64,000 bases of DNA from Maritimibacter dapengensis (GTDB taxonomy: Bacteria; Pseudomonadota; Alphaproteobacteria; Rhodobacterales; Rhodobacteraceae), in contig NZ_JAHUZE010000003.1 in the NCBI RefSeq assembly GCF_019218265.1, positions 248,001 to 312,000 of the forward strand. The letters run 5' to 3'. Numbering within the stretch: position 1 is the first letter of the stretch; every line of letters starts with the position of its first letter. A program made the translations under genes and the position numbers. Below are positions 34,250-43,200 of this stretch, piece after piece. The notes under the pieces are model-generated. The model saw only the letters and a program-made list of their open reading frames with translations. It was not told the origin of the DNA and searched no databases.

Positions 34250-34993
34250 TTATTTACGTCTGGCGCGCTTCGCCTTTTCAGTAATCCAGGGTATGGGCTC
34301 GTCCTTGGCGCGCAGGAGTTGCAAGTATCGCGCCGCACAGAATGAGTGTTCATGTGCCAGTCGTTCGGCGCGAGTGGCATCGCCGGAACGGATACAATCA
34401 ACAATGGCGCGATGTTGCTCCTGCGCCATGATAAGAACCTTCTTCACCGCGACGTGATTCAGGGTCAGGCTTTCGACGAATGCATTAGGTGAACCAAAGG
34501 GTAACGCTTTGATACGGTCGAGCGACATCTTGAGCATTTCGCTGTCCGACGCTTCCTGCAAGAGCCTGTGAAATTCGTTGTTCAGATGGACATATTCGGT
34601 CTGCTCGCTATCGGTCGTCAGGCGGGCGACGACATCATCGAGTTGCAACACAACACTGTCCATCTGCTGTATTGTCGAAGCGGAAACGTCACGACTTGCG
34701 GCGATACGCGCCGCCATACCCTCGAGCAAGCCGCGGATTTCGATAGCCTGGAAAACATCCTGCTCGGTATACGATTTTACCTCGTAACCGCTTTTTTCTC
34801 GCTTCGCGAGCAGCCCCTCTTCGGCCAGTTGAGCCAAAGCGGCGCGCGCTGGTGTTCGCGAGACACCAAAACGCTCCACAATGAGCGGCTCATTGACACG
34901 AGACCCAGGGGCAAGCGTGCCGTCAACGATAAGGCCCCGCAAACCAAGAAATGCTGCGAGGGTCTGTGAGTTTGTGCTGTCTGATTCGTTCAC
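34250..34993 (-). CDS. GntR-family (FCD-type) regulator of the LigM-Liv operon
   Basis: A 247-residue regulator: N-terminal winged helix-turn-helix (VERFGVSRTPARAALAQLAE) at residues 37-60 and a helical FCD domain with histidine-containing metal/ligand positions (HLNNEFHRLLQEA, later EQHRAIVDCI). It reads in the same direction as the operon and ends 85 bases before it. FCD regulators of this type bind palindromes related to TNGTATACNA. Such CGTATACG sites occur at 35051-35058 and 35103-35110, just upstream of this gene, and again at 36174 and 36217 near the ruined purU, so it likely controls itself and that lost unit. Confidence 0.85.
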   Translation of the reverse strand: MNESDSTNSQTLAAFLGLRGLIVDGTLAPGSRVNEPLIVERFGVSRTPARAALAQLAEEGLLAKREKSGYEVKSYTEQDVFQAIEIRGLLEGMAARIAASRDVSASTIQQMDSVVLQLDDVVARLTTDSEQTEYVHLNNEFHRLLQEASDSEMLKMSLDRIKALPFGSPNAFVESLTLNHVAVKKVLIMAQEQHRAIVDCIRSGDATRAERLAHEHSFCAARYLQLLRAKDEPIPWITEKAKRARRK

Positions 34994-35045
34994 TCTTTTG
35001 CTCTCCCTATGATCTTCGTTACAGCATAGAACGCTTCAGAGAAAG

Positions 35046-35110
35046 AAAAACGTATACGTTTTTTGCAGCTCAGCGCCACAAAGAGCAAAAACATGCACGA
35101 TGCGTATACG
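35046..35110. promoter_or_regulatory. Two CGTATACG operator sites upstream of gntR
   Basis: AAAAACGTATACGTTTTT (35046-35063) is a perfect 18-bp palindrome, and CGTATACG recurs at 35103-35110, 52 bases away (five helical turns). Both lie 52-117 bases upstream of the GntR start. GTATAC-centred palindromes are the known recognition type for FCD-GntR proteins. Confidence 0.6.
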
Positions 35111-35149
35111 GATACTTGCTGACTTCGGCACTTCAAAGAAGCCATCAGA

Positions 35150-35906
35150 TTCCATGACCAACTCTATCTTTTGTGAGTGGTTGGAGCGGGGAGAGGCTGG
35201 GAAACCCACGGTTTTTTGCTGGCGAAAAGGAAATGGTGTTGGATACACGCACGGATGGCGCGGGCCAGAACCTGCCTGTCTTACGTTCCGACGCAAGGGC
35301 CCATAGCTGTTTGCTCGATGCGCAAGGCTGATGCGCACAACGTCATGTTCAATAATCGGCACTTTGCCCATATCGGCGGGTATGAAATAGAAGATCGCCC
35401 CAATCAGCTTACATCTGCTCGAACACCTAATTTCGGGGTTGGCCACATTGAACGAAGGTGGGATGAGTAGTTGATGTCGGTGATCTTGCCGGCCATTGCG
35501 TGACACATCTCGTCGCACAAGGTTTGCATATAGCACGCCAGCAAGATCGGTGCCGCGCCGGCCCTTCATGAACGACGATCCAACCTCGGGCTTGTTCCCC
35601 GTACTAACCTTCATGCAATTGACGGGAATGCCATCGTTAACCACGACCTTCGAATTTTTCGCCCGCCATAAACCGCATTGCCCAATTCAAAGTCATTTGC
35701 GGTCGCCGCGGAGTCCTCGGTCTGGACGGTCGACAAGACCACGGATTCGGCAACGAAACTACATGCACCAAAAATCAATCAGTGCCCGTGTCGTCGAATG
35801 GCAAGCTGTCGGTGATGTTGCAGCCTTGATCGGCGGGGAGATTTGCAATCGCAGCGACGATCCCTCGTGTCGGGAGGCACGCGACCTACAGAGCATAACG
35901 GGTCAC
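35150..35906 (-). pseudogene. purU: Formyltetrahydrofolate deformylase (PurU), multiply disrupted
   Basis: Read leftward from the GTG at 35906, the sequence follows PurU across frames: MTRYAL, a stop, VACLPTRGIVAAIANLPADQ, then GCNITDSLPFDD, a stop, then in other frames ATANDFELGNAV, VVNDGIPVNCMKV, PSFNVANPEIRC, KLIGAIFYFIPADMGKVPII, EHDVVRISLAHRANSYGPL and KTVGFPASPRSNHSQ. Stops and several frameshifts kill it. PurU releases formate from 10-formyl-THF and would have recycled folate loaded by the LigM-like demethylases. The 3' limit is approximate. It looks once co-regulated through the GTATAC sites at 36174-36224. Confidence 0.8.
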
Positions 35907-36088
35907 TTGTCGTTTTTTGCCGCGACCCCACCGTGCACTACCTCGCGGTCCATCATCCAATTCACGGCTGGGACGGGGATAGGGCGCCATTTGCGCAGCG
36001 GGCCAGCCATGGTTTTGAAGTAGAGCATTTCGAACTTGTAGGGTGCGCCGCAGGGGTGGTAGCCGCGCAGTTCATCCGGAGTAGGCAT
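35903..36088 (-). CDS. Unidentified 61-residue ORF, probably a gene remnant upstream of purU
   Basis: The ORF begins MPTPDELRGYHPCGAPYKFE and ends at a TGA that overlaps the GTG of the purU relic, the spacing of a real operon partner. In another frame the coding-like sequence seems to extend upstream (KKSVSSTDHDTVYLE), suggesting this is the C-terminal end of a longer gene with a frameshift near 36090. I do not recognise the family. Its coupling to purU hints at folate or one-carbon metabolism, but that is only context. Confidence 0.4.
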   Translation of the reverse strand: MPTPDELRGYHPCGAPYKFEMLYFKTMAGPLRKWRPIPVPAVNWMMDREVVHGGVAAKNDK

Positions 36089-36173
36089 TCCAAATAGACG
36101 GTGTCGTGATCGGTTGAGCTGACGCTTTTCTTGATAACAGCTGTAGCAGGCGCAAGAACCCTCTACTCCGGAT

Positions 36174-36224
36174 CGTATACGTTCTGCGGATTTGATTAGG
36201 AAGTAATACTAGCTGTCGTATACA
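36174..36224. promoter_or_regulatory. Two further CGTATACG-type sites upstream of the purU relic
   Basis: TCGTATACG at 36173-36181 and TCGTATACA at 36216-36224 match the operators near gntR. They lie 85-135 bases upstream of the 61-residue ORF that preceded purU, and downstream of the glycerate kinase gene. They suggest that the lost folate unit was under the GntR regulator at 34250. The rest of 36089-36338 shows no gene. Confidence 0.5.
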
Positions 36225-36338
36225 TATGCCTGACGAAAACCAGTTTCTGTGATTTCGGTTGGAAGTACTCGGGTGCAACCGAGGTACCCGAAGAAAACAC
36301 GTCATACAATCCGCCCAAAGCCTAGGTTTGAACCATGG

Positions 36339-37601
36339 TCAAGCACACTCGACAAGGATCGCCCGAAAGTCGTTTACATTTGTAAGGGTCGGGCCAGTTT
36401 TGACGAGTGCGCCAATCGCGGCGAATGCAGCATAGCTGTTGTGGTCCGCGAGAGCCGCTACAGGATCGATGCCCGCGCGTCGCATGTCCCGAAGAGTGTT
36501 TGGACCGATGATCGCACCTGCCGCATCCTCGGTCCCGTCGATGCCGTCGGTATCACCCGCAATTGCGTAGACAGCCTCCGTTCCATTCAGCTCAAGAGCC
36601 AAAGACAAAAGGAACTCGGTGTTGCGGCCGCCCCGTCCCGGCGTCTCGTCACCAATCGTGACGGTTGTTTCGCCACCTGAGATAAGTACCGCGGGCGGAT
36701 GCCCCGGCGTGCCGTGTGTTGAGACCGATCGGGCGATCCCGGCCATAAATGCCCCAAGGTCGCGCGCCTCTCCCTCCAGCGCGTCTCCCAACAGGATCGG
36801 AAGAACACCCGACTTCTTCGCGAGTAACGCAGCGGTTTCGAGTGACTTTTGTGGCGCGGCGATCAGACGGAAATCGACACTACCAATGGTGTCGCTTACA
36901 TTCGTCTGGCTGAGGATGTCTTTCACCTTTGTAGGCAAGTCTTGCCCCAGAGCTTTTGCCAGGGACGACAAGTCCTCGGATGCCGAGGGGTCCGGCACCG
37001 TTGGACCAGAGGCAATCGCTGCTGGATTGTCGCCAGGCACATCCGAAATGGCCAAAGTCACGACCTTTGCTGGGGTTGCTGCACGCGCAAGTCCGCCGCC
37101 TTTAATCGCGGAAATTCGACGACGCACCTTGTTCATGTCGTCAATGGCCAAGCCGGATCTCAGTAACAGTCGGTTGACGTGGACTTCGTCCTCAAAGGTC
37201 AATGGAGCTTTGGGACATGGGAGGAGTGAAGATCCACCACCCGAGATGAGCGCGAGCACGACGTCCTCGGCTGTCGCTGAAGAGGCGATATCCAAAAGGG
37301 TCTTTGCTGCCTCAAGGCCAGCACGATCCGGGACCGGATGTGCAGCCTCCATGATGCAGATGCGCTGGGTCTGGACTACGTGACCGTAGGGTACGACCAC
37401 CGCGCCTGTCACATCTGCATCAGGCCAAAGGTCTTCGACCGTTTGGGCCATCGCAGCGGATGCTTTCCCGGCGCCTACGACGATAACGCGGCCCGTCGGC
37501 ACCTCCGGCAGGTAGTGCTTCAGTACATCTCGGGGATCGGCTGCCGACACGGCGGCCCGAAACATTGTCAGGAGAAGTTCCTGCGCTTTCTCACGGCTCA
37601 T
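36339..37601 (-). CDS. Glycerate 2-kinase, MOFRL/GckA-TtuD family
   Basis: A 420-residue protein of the MOFRL glycerate-kinase family. Family stretches are VIVVGAGKASAAMAQTVE, LISGGGSSLLPCP, VRRRISAIKGGGLARAA, and at the C terminus AGDTDGIDGTEDAAGA. It phosphorylates D-glycerate to 2-phosphoglycerate. I chose the ATG at 37601 because relatives begin near MSREKAQELL; a GTG at 37628 would add nine residues inside the upstream gene's end. It lies 10 bases after the tartrate-dehydrogenase stop. In tartrate breakdown, the dehydrogenase/decarboxylase makes D-glycerate and this kinase feeds it to glycolysis. Confidence 0.88.
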   Translation of the reverse strand: MSREKAQELLLTMFRAAVSAADPRDVLKHYLPEVPTGRVIVVGAGKASAAMAQTVEDLWPDADVTGAVVVPYGHVVQTQRICIMEAAHPVPDRAGLEAAKTLLDIASSATAEDVVLALISGGGSSLLPCPKAPLTFEDEVHVNRLLLRSGLAIDDMNKVRRRISAIKGGGLARAATPAKVVTLAISDVPGDNPAAIASGPTVPDPSASEDLSSLAKALGQDLPTKVKDILSQTNVSDTIGSVDFRLIAAPQKSLETAALLAKKSGVLPILLGDALEGEARDLGAFMAGIARSVSTHGTPGHPPAVLISGGETTVTIGDETPGRGGRNTEFLLSLALELNGTEAVYAIAGDTDGIDGTEDAAGAIIGPNTLRDMRRAGIDPVAALADHNSYAAFAAIGALVKTGPTLTNVNDFRAILVECA

Positions 37602-37611
37602 TGTAGTCGAG

Positions 37612-38760
37612 TCAGATGTTTTCGCCACGTATGGCTTCGCAGACCGCGTCAGTCACCTGTTGCGTCGTGGCCGTCCCACCGACATCTGGTGTCAGAACCC
37701 CGTCGGCACAAACCTTTTCGACAGCTCGCATGAGACGCGTCGCCGCGTCTGCCTCGCCCAGATGATCAAGCATCTGACTAGCGGTCCAGAAGGTCGCGAC
37801 CGGGTTGGCTATCCCTTTGCCGGTGATATCGAAGGCAGACCCGTGGATCGGCTCGAACATCGAGGGAAAGCGCCGTTCGGGGTCGATATTGCCCGTCGGT
37901 GCCACCCCAAGCGAACCCGCCAGCGCCCCAGCAAGGTCCGACAGGATGTCGGCGTGCAGGTTGGTGGCGACGATGGTATCCAGCGACTTCGGATCCTTGA
38001 CCATGCGCACGGTCATGGCGTCGACCAGCATCTTGTCCCAGGTCACATCGGGGAAATCCTGCGACACTTCGGCTGCGATTTCGTCCCACATGACCATGCC
38101 GTGACGCTGCGCGTTGGACTTGGTCACGACGGTCAGGAACTTGCGCGGACGCGACTGCGCCAGGGCGAAGGCGTAGCGCATGATCCGTTCGACGCCGGTC
38201 CGGGTGAAGATTGACACCTCGGTTGCAACCTCTTCGGGCATCCCGCGGTGCGCACGCCCGCCGACGCCCGAGTACTCCCCTTCGGAGTTCTCGCGCACGA
38301 TGACCCAATCCAGATCGCCCGGCCCGACGCCTGCGAGAGGCGAGGAAATGCCGGGAAGGATCTTGGTCGGGCGCACGTTGGCGTATTGGTCGAAGCCCTG
38401 ACAGATCGGCAGACGCAGACCCCAAAGCGTGACGTGATCCGGTACATCCGGCGCGCCGACGGCCCCGAAGAAGATCGCGTCGAAATTTTTCAGCTGGTCG
38501 CGGCCGTCTTCGGGCATCAGGGCGCCCAGCTTTTTGTAACGTTCCGACGACCAGTCAAACTCGGTCACGTCGATGGTGAAACCGCCATCGCGCCGCGCGA
38601 GGGCTTCGAGGGCCTGCAATCCGGCTGCGATCACCTCGGGCCCGATCCCGTCTGCGGGAATGGCTGCGATCTTGTAGGTCTTGCTGGCCGAGGTATCGCG
38701 CGTCGCCTCGCCCGCCTGCCCGGATGTGCCATCGGCCGGCGCTCTGTAGACCTTCGACAT
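37612..38760 (-). CDS. ttuC: Tartrate dehydrogenase/decarboxylase (TtuC-like, beta-decarboxylating dehydrogenase)
   Basis: A 382-residue member of the isocitrate/isopropylmalate dehydrogenase family. The substrate and metal region is VIVRENSEGEYSGVGGR, with VTKSNAQRHGMVMWDE and DAMTVRMVKDPKSLDTIVAT as in tartrate dehydrogenases; nucleotide binding is near EPIHGSAFDI. The first 25 residues are a variable leader. The enzyme oxidises L-tartrate or D-malate and can decarboxylate meso-tartrate to D-glycerate. It forms an operon with the glycerate kinase and is divergent from the LysR gene, with an ATTATA-N11-TATAAT box between them. Confidence 0.85.
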   Translation of the reverse strand: MSKVYRAPADGTSGQAGEATRDTSASKTYKIAAIPADGIGPEVIAAGLQALEALARRDGGFTIDVTEFDWSSERYKKLGALMPEDGRDQLKNFDAIFFGAVGAPDVPDHVTLWGLRLPICQGFDQYANVRPTKILPGISSPLAGVGPGDLDWVIVRENSEGEYSGVGGRAHRGMPEEVATEVSIFTRTGVERIMRYAFALAQSRPRKFLTVVTKSNAQRHGMVMWDEIAAEVSQDFPDVTWDKMLVDAMTVRMVKDPKSLDTIVATNLHADILSDLAGALAGSLGVAPTGNIDPERRFPSMFEPIHGSAFDITGKGIANPVATFWTASQMLDHLGEADAATRLMRAVEKVCADGVLTPDVGGTATTQQVTDAVCEAIRGENI

Positions 38761-38842
38761 GTTCGTCCTCCCGACGGTTATTTTACGTTCGCTTTGCCCA
38801 AACGTCTAAAGAAGGATCAAGGCGCTTCTCAATTCGCAGCCG

Positions 38843-38865
38843 ATTATATACAAATCTCGTATAAT
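38843..38865. promoter_or_regulatory. LysR box ATTATA-N11-TATAAT between ttuC and lysR
   Basis: Perfect 6-bp arms (38843-38848 and 38860-38865) with an 11-base spacer, containing the T-N11-A pattern of LysR targets, 14 bases before the LysR start. The same arms and spacing occur at 39829-39851 before the TRAP operon. Confidence 0.7.
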
Positions 38866-38878
38866 TCCGAGGTGCGGC

Positions 38879-39793
38879 ATGGATACCGACCAACTCAGGT
38901 GCTTTCTGGCAGCAGCGGACACGCTGCATTTCGGCCGTGCGGCGCGCGCGCTCGACATGCTTCCGGCCTCGCTGGGCAGGCAGATCAAGGCCCTTGAGGC
39001 GCGGCTGAATACGCCCCTTTTCCACCGCACGACGCGGGCCGTGTCGCTGACCGAAGCAGGCCAGACGATACTGGAGGACGCCCGCCACCTTGTCGCCCTG
39101 TCCGACGCGTTCGAAGAAAAGGCGCGCGCGGTTCGGCTGACCGCAGGACATCCCTTGCGTGTCGGCGTCATCGACAGCGCCGCCGCGGGTCTGATGCCCC
39201 AGCTCTTGGCCCACCTCAGGGCCGAAGCGCCCGAGATCGAAGTGCAGCTGATCGAGCAGAAAACGATTCACCTTTTGCCCAAGCTCTTGAGCGGAAGCCT
39301 TGACCTCGTGATTTGCAGGCCGCCCGACGTGCGCGACCCCAAGATCATCTTCCGCACCCTGTTTTTCGAAACGGCGGTCGTCGCCTTGCCGGAAACCCAT
39401 CCACTTGCCTCGCAATCCGCGATCCGCATCGAAGACCTCGATGATCAGGATCTGATCGTGCCGGACCGTCGCTCGCGCCCCCATTCGCACGACCTGACCA
39501 TCAAGCTGTTCATGGATGCCGGGCTGACCGCGCGCATTGCCCAGATGGCCGAGGAAAAGCACACGATCGTCAACCTTGTCGCCTCGGGCGCCGGGCTTGC
39601 CATCGTCCCGCGCTGGACGGAACGGCTGCGTGTGGCAGGCGTCGTCTTCGTGCCGCTTGTCACGCGCGAAGGCGTCACCCGTTCGAAACTGATCCTGGCC
39701 GCCGCTTGGCCGCAGGGGGCGCGTGACCCAAGGCGCGATCAGGTGCTTGACGTGCTGGAACGGCACCTTGACGAGATAGAAGCGTCGGCCTGA
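38879..39793 (+). CDS. LysR-family regulator of the tartrate/TRAP gene set
   Basis: A 304-residue LysR protein. The helix-turn-helix covers residues 1-60 (LRCFLAAADTLHFGRAARAL then LPASLGRQIKALE), followed by the two-lobe effector domain (LRVGVIDSAAAGLMPQLLAH). It is divergent from ttuC and precedes the TRAP operon. Matching ATTATA-N11-TATAAT boxes at 38843 and 39829 tie it to both. The likely inducer is tartrate or a related hydroxy acid, by inference. Confidence 0.88.
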   Translation: MDTDQLRCFLAAADTLHFGRAARALDMLPASLGRQIKALEARLNTPLFHRTTRAVSLTEAGQTILEDARHLVALSDAFEEKARAVRLTAGHPLRVGVIDSAAAGLMPQLLAHLRAEAPEIEVQLIEQKTIHLLPKLLSGSLDLVICRPPDVRDPKIIFRTLFFETAVVALPETHPLASQSAIRIEDLDDQDLIVPDRRSRPHSHDLTIKLFMDAGLTARIAQMAEEKHTIVNLVASGAGLAIVPRWTERLRVAGVVFVPLVTREGVTRSKLILAAAWPQGARDPRRDQVLDVLERHLDEIEASA

Positions 39794-39828
39794 CCGAGGC
39801 GGATCACGCATCCGGCGGCGCATGATAA

Positions 39829-39851
39829 ATTATATCAATCTTGAATATAAT
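39829..39851. promoter_or_regulatory. LysR box ATTATA-N11-TATAAT upstream of the TRAP operon
   Basis: Arms at 39829-39834 and 39846-39851 with the same 11-base spacing as the site at 38843-38865; the spacer sequences differ. It lies 105 bases upstream of the TAXI protein start. Confidence 0.7.
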
Positions 39852-39955
39852 CTCACATGCATTGAGCGAAATCCGCTCCGCTGCTCATGTTTGAACGTCA
39901 CTTCCTTGCTGGCTTGGAAATGCCCGCAGGAAGGCTAACGGAGGAGGAAAGCACG

Positions 39956-40930
39956 ATGAAAATGAACGTAATTCTCGCGGCTGGCGCGCTTGCCGTCAGC
40001 GCCGTTGCCGCCACGGCTCAGGACCGTGACGGCTGGCCCTCGTCGATCACTATCGGCACCGGGTCGCAGGGCGGCACGTACTTTGGTTATGGCTCGGGCT
40101 TCGGCGCGATGATCACCGAAGCGCTCGGCGTGAACGCGGGTGCCGAGATCACCGGCGGCCCCGTCCAGAACGTGACGCTTGTCGAAACCGGCGAGCATCA
40201 GCTTGGCTTCGTGACGCTCGGACCGGCGGACGAAGCACGGAAGGGCGAAAGCCCCCTCATGCCCGGCGTGCCGCATGAAAACGTGCGCGCCCTGTTCCCG
40301 ATGTACCAGACCCCGCTGCAAGCCGCCGTGCTGGCCAGCTCGGATATCGAGAGCTTTCAAGACATGGCAGGCAAACGCGTGGGCGTCGGCCCGGCGGGCG
40401 GCACCTCAGCCACCTACTGGACCCGCTTTTTCGAGAACGCCGAAGGCTATGACGGCGTGAAAATCTCGAACGCCGGTGGGTCGGACACCGCAGGGCAGCT
40501 GAAGGACGGCCTGATCGACGCCTTCGTTTATGCCGCCGGTCTGCCGACGGGCGCCTATGCCCAGCTTGCGGTCGAAAACGACGTGCGCTTCATCTCGATG
40601 GATCAGGAAACGCTCGACGCGATGATGGAGATCGTGCCCGCCATGGCGCCGTTCACGATCCCGGCCAACACCTATGAGGATCAGCCCGCCGACCTGCAGA
40701 CCGTGTCGCTTTGGAACTTCGCCATCGCGCATCAGGACATGCCGGACAGCCTTGCCTATGAAATCACCGCGCTAGCCATGGAAAACCATGACCGCATGGT
40801 GACCAACCACGCGGCGGCCAAGGAAACGCTGGCCGAAAACGTGCTGAAAAATCAGGTGATCCCGTTCCATCCGGGGGCCGTGAAGTGGTTCGAGGAAAAC
40901 GGACATCAGATCCCCGACAACCTCAAGTAA
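39956..40930 (+). CDS. TAXI-type TRAP transporter periplasmic binding protein
   Basis: A 324-residue protein with an export signal (MKMNVILAAGALAVSAVAAT, cleavage near residue 22). The mature start ITIGTGSQGGTYFGYGSGFG is the TAXI family signature, with KRVGVGPAGGTSATYWTRFF further on. It captures the solute for the fused TRAP permease encoded 77 bases downstream. GGAGGAGGAA precedes the ATG at 39956; the longer frame to 39887 lacks a signal-peptide start. With the regulator and tartrate enzymes, tartrate or a similar dicarboxylate is the best guess. Confidence 0.88.
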   Translation: MKMNVILAAGALAVSAVAATAQDRDGWPSSITIGTGSQGGTYFGYGSGFGAMITEALGVNAGAEITGGPVQNVTLVETGEHQLGFVTLGPADEARKGESPLMPGVPHENVRALFPMYQTPLQAAVLASSDIESFQDMAGKRVGVGPAGGTSATYWTRFFENAEGYDGVKISNAGGSDTAGQLKDGLIDAFVYAAGLPTGAYAQLAVENDVRFISMDQETLDAMMEIVPAMAPFTIPANTYEDQPADLQTVSLWNFAIAHQDMPDSLAYEITALAMENHDRMVTNHAAAKETLAENVLKNQVIPFHPGAVKWFEENGHQIPDNLK

Positions 40931-41007
40931 CCTAGCCACACCCGCGGCACGGCTGGCCCTTGCGCTGGCCGTGTCCGCACCTGAACTCTCTTGAGAAGTA
41001 GGTTTCC

Positions 41008-43200
41008 ATGACCCAGCAGCCGAGCAACGCCGCGTCGGGCGCGTCCGATCTGTCCGAGATCGAAAAGGAAACGGCCCGCGCGAATGTCGATACCGATCCG
41101 ATCTCAGCGAACCAACGCGACTTTGCGGGTCTTCGCGGCCACGTCATCGCGTGGCTCGCCGTCGGATATTCAGTCTTTCACCTGATGGTGATGAACGTCT
41201 ATCCGCTGGAAACCTGGAGCTATCGGCTCAGCCACGTCGGGGGCGGCCTGATCCTTGGGTTCCTCCTGTTCTCGGCGCACAGCTATCATGGGGATCGCCA
41301 TGGCGGGCGGCCCCTGTGGGCCAAAGGTGCGGTCGCTGTCGGCGGCGCAGGCATCCTTTACGGCCTGCTTTGTGTGGTTGCCATCTGGATCAACGGACGC
41401 GTGTTTGGCGAGGCATTGCCCCCCGCCTGGGCCATGAGCACCTTCGGCATCCCGCTTGCGGGCGGGTCCGCTCTGGTGATCGCCGCCGCCTGGTTCGCGC
41501 CCGGGCCCAAACGGCAGGTCTATGACCTTGGCGATACGCTGCTGGCGCTGGCCGCACTGGCCGCGACCGCCTATCTCATCTTCTTCGCCCGCCAGCTTCA
41601 GCTGCGCGCGGGGATGCCCATGGCCCTGCCAGGCGATATGTGGGCCGCCGTCACGGGCGTTCTTCTGATCATCGAACTGACACGGCGTCTTGCGGGCCTT
41701 GCCCTCGTGATCATCGCGGGCGTCTTCGTGGCGTACGCCTTTCTCGGGCCGTGGCTGCCGGGGATATTCGAGCATCGCGGCTATGATCCGAAACGCTTTT
41801 TCTCGTACATCTTCACGGACAACGGCGTGTTGTCCGCGCCCATCGCGATTTCGTCGACTTATATCATCCTCTTCGTCATCTTCGCGGCGTTCCTGCAAAC
41901 CACGCGGGTCGGAGAGTACTTCGTCAATCTCGCCTTCGCGGCCGCGGGCCACCGGCGCGGCGGCCCTGCGAAAGTGGCGATCTTCGCCTCGGGCCTCATG
42001 GGCATGATCAACGGCACCTCGGCGGGCAATGTCGTGGCGACCGGATCGCTGACCATCCCGATGATGAAGAAGGTGGGCTATAAGCCGCAAACCTCGGCCT
42101 CGGTCGAAGCGGCCGCCTCAACCGGCGGTCAGATCATGCCGCCGATCATGGGCGCCGGTGCCTTTATCATGGCCGAGATCACAGGCATCGCCTACATGGA
42201 CATCGTCTATGCCGCGATCATCCCCGCGATCATCTACTTCGTGTCGGTCTATTTCATGGTCGACATGGCGGCCCAGAAGGCCAACATGAAAGGGCTCCCG
42301 CGCGAGCTCCTGCCCAAACTCGACGTTCTCATCAAGCAGATCTACCTGTTTAGCCCTATCGTGGTGCTGATCGGGGCGCTGTTCATGGGGTATTCGGTGA
42401 TCCGCTGCGGCACGCTGGCCATGGCGACGGCGGCGGTCGTGTCGTGGCTCACGCCGCACGCGATGGGGCCGAAGCAGCTTTTCAATGCGCTCGACAACGG
42501 GGCGCGGATGGTCCTGCAACTGGTCGCGGTATGCGCCACGGCGGGGATCATCGTGGGTGTGATTGCGCTGACAGGCATCGGCTCCCGGTTCTCGACCGTA
42601 CTTTTGACGCTGGCGGATCAGAGCCAGTTTTTGGCGCTCTTCTTTGCGATGGTCGTGTCGATCATCCTTGGCATGGGGATGCCCACGACCGCGGCCTATG
42701 CGGTTGCGGCCAGCGTTATCGCGCCCGGTGTCATCAACCTTGGGGTTGAGCCGCTCACCGCTCACCTGTTCATCTTCTACTTCGCCGTGATGTCGGCGAT
42801 CACCCCGCCCGTGGCGCTCGCCGCCTACGCCGGTTCTGCGCTCGCAGGTTCTGATCCAATACGCACCAGCGTAGAAAGCTTCAAGATTGGACTGGCCGCC
42901 TTTGTCGTGCCCTACATGTTCTTCTTCTCACCTGCCATGCTTCTCGATGGAAGCTGGATCGACATCGCCCACGTGACTGTCACAGCGGTCGCCGGAGTCT
43001 TCCTGTTGTCTGCGGCCGTTCAGGGTTGGTTCTTCGGACGTGCAGGATGGGCGGCGCGTGTCGCGCTCTTGGTCTCAGGCCTTGCCATGATATATGCCGG
43101 TTGGACGACCGATCTGGTCGGGGCCGGGATCGCCTCTGCGCTTCTTGTAGTGCAGAGAAAGGTGGGTTTGTCTGCCGGTGTTTCACCCGGCACAGACTGA
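41008..43200 (+). CDS. TRAP transporter fused permease (DctQM-type, TAXI-associated)
   Basis: A 730-residue polytopic protein with around 16-18 hydrophobic segments. The N-terminal quarter contains the small-subunit (DctQ-like) helices, the rest the DctM-like module with ASGLMGMINGTSAGNVVATG, GGQIMPPIMGAGAFIMAEIT and GMGMPTTAAYAVAASVIAPG, characteristic of TAXI-TRAP fusions. It uses a sodium or proton gradient rather than ATP. Co-transcribed with the TAXI protein. Downstream, 43211-43243 can form a weak hairpin. Confidence 0.9.
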   Translation: MTQQPSNAASGASDLSEIEKETARANVDTDPISANQRDFAGLRGHVIAWLAVGYSVFHLMVMNVYPLETWSYRLSHVGGGLILGFLLFSAHSYHGDRHGGRPLWAKGAVAVGGAGILYGLLCVVAIWINGRVFGEALPPAWAMSTFGIPLAGGSALVIAAAWFAPGPKRQVYDLGDTLLALAALAATAYLIFFARQLQLRAGMPMALPGDMWAAVTGVLLIIELTRRLAGLALVIIAGVFVAYAFLGPWLPGIFEHRGYDPKRFFSYIFTDNGVLSAPIAISSTYIILFVIFAAFLQTTRVGEYFVNLAFAAAGHRRGGPAKVAIFASGLMGMINGTSAGNVVATGSLTIPMMKKVGYKPQTSASVEAAASTGGQIMPPIMGAGAFIMAEITGIAYMDIVYAAIIPAIIYFVSVYFMVDMAAQKANMKGLPRELLPKLDVLIKQIYLFSPIVVLIGALFMGYSVIRCGTLAMATAAVVSWLTPHAMGPKQLFNALDNGARMVLQLVAVCATAGIIVGVIALTGIGSRFSTVLLTLADQSQFLALFFAMVVSIILGMGMPTTAAYAVAASVIAPGVINLGVEPLTAHLFIFYFAVMSAITPPVALAAYAGSALAGSDPIRTSVESFKIGLAAFVVPYMFFFSPAMLLDGSWIDIAHVTVTAVAGVFLLSAAVQGWFFGRAGWAARVALLVSGLAMIYAGWTTDLVGAGIASALLVVQRKVGLSAGVSPGTD

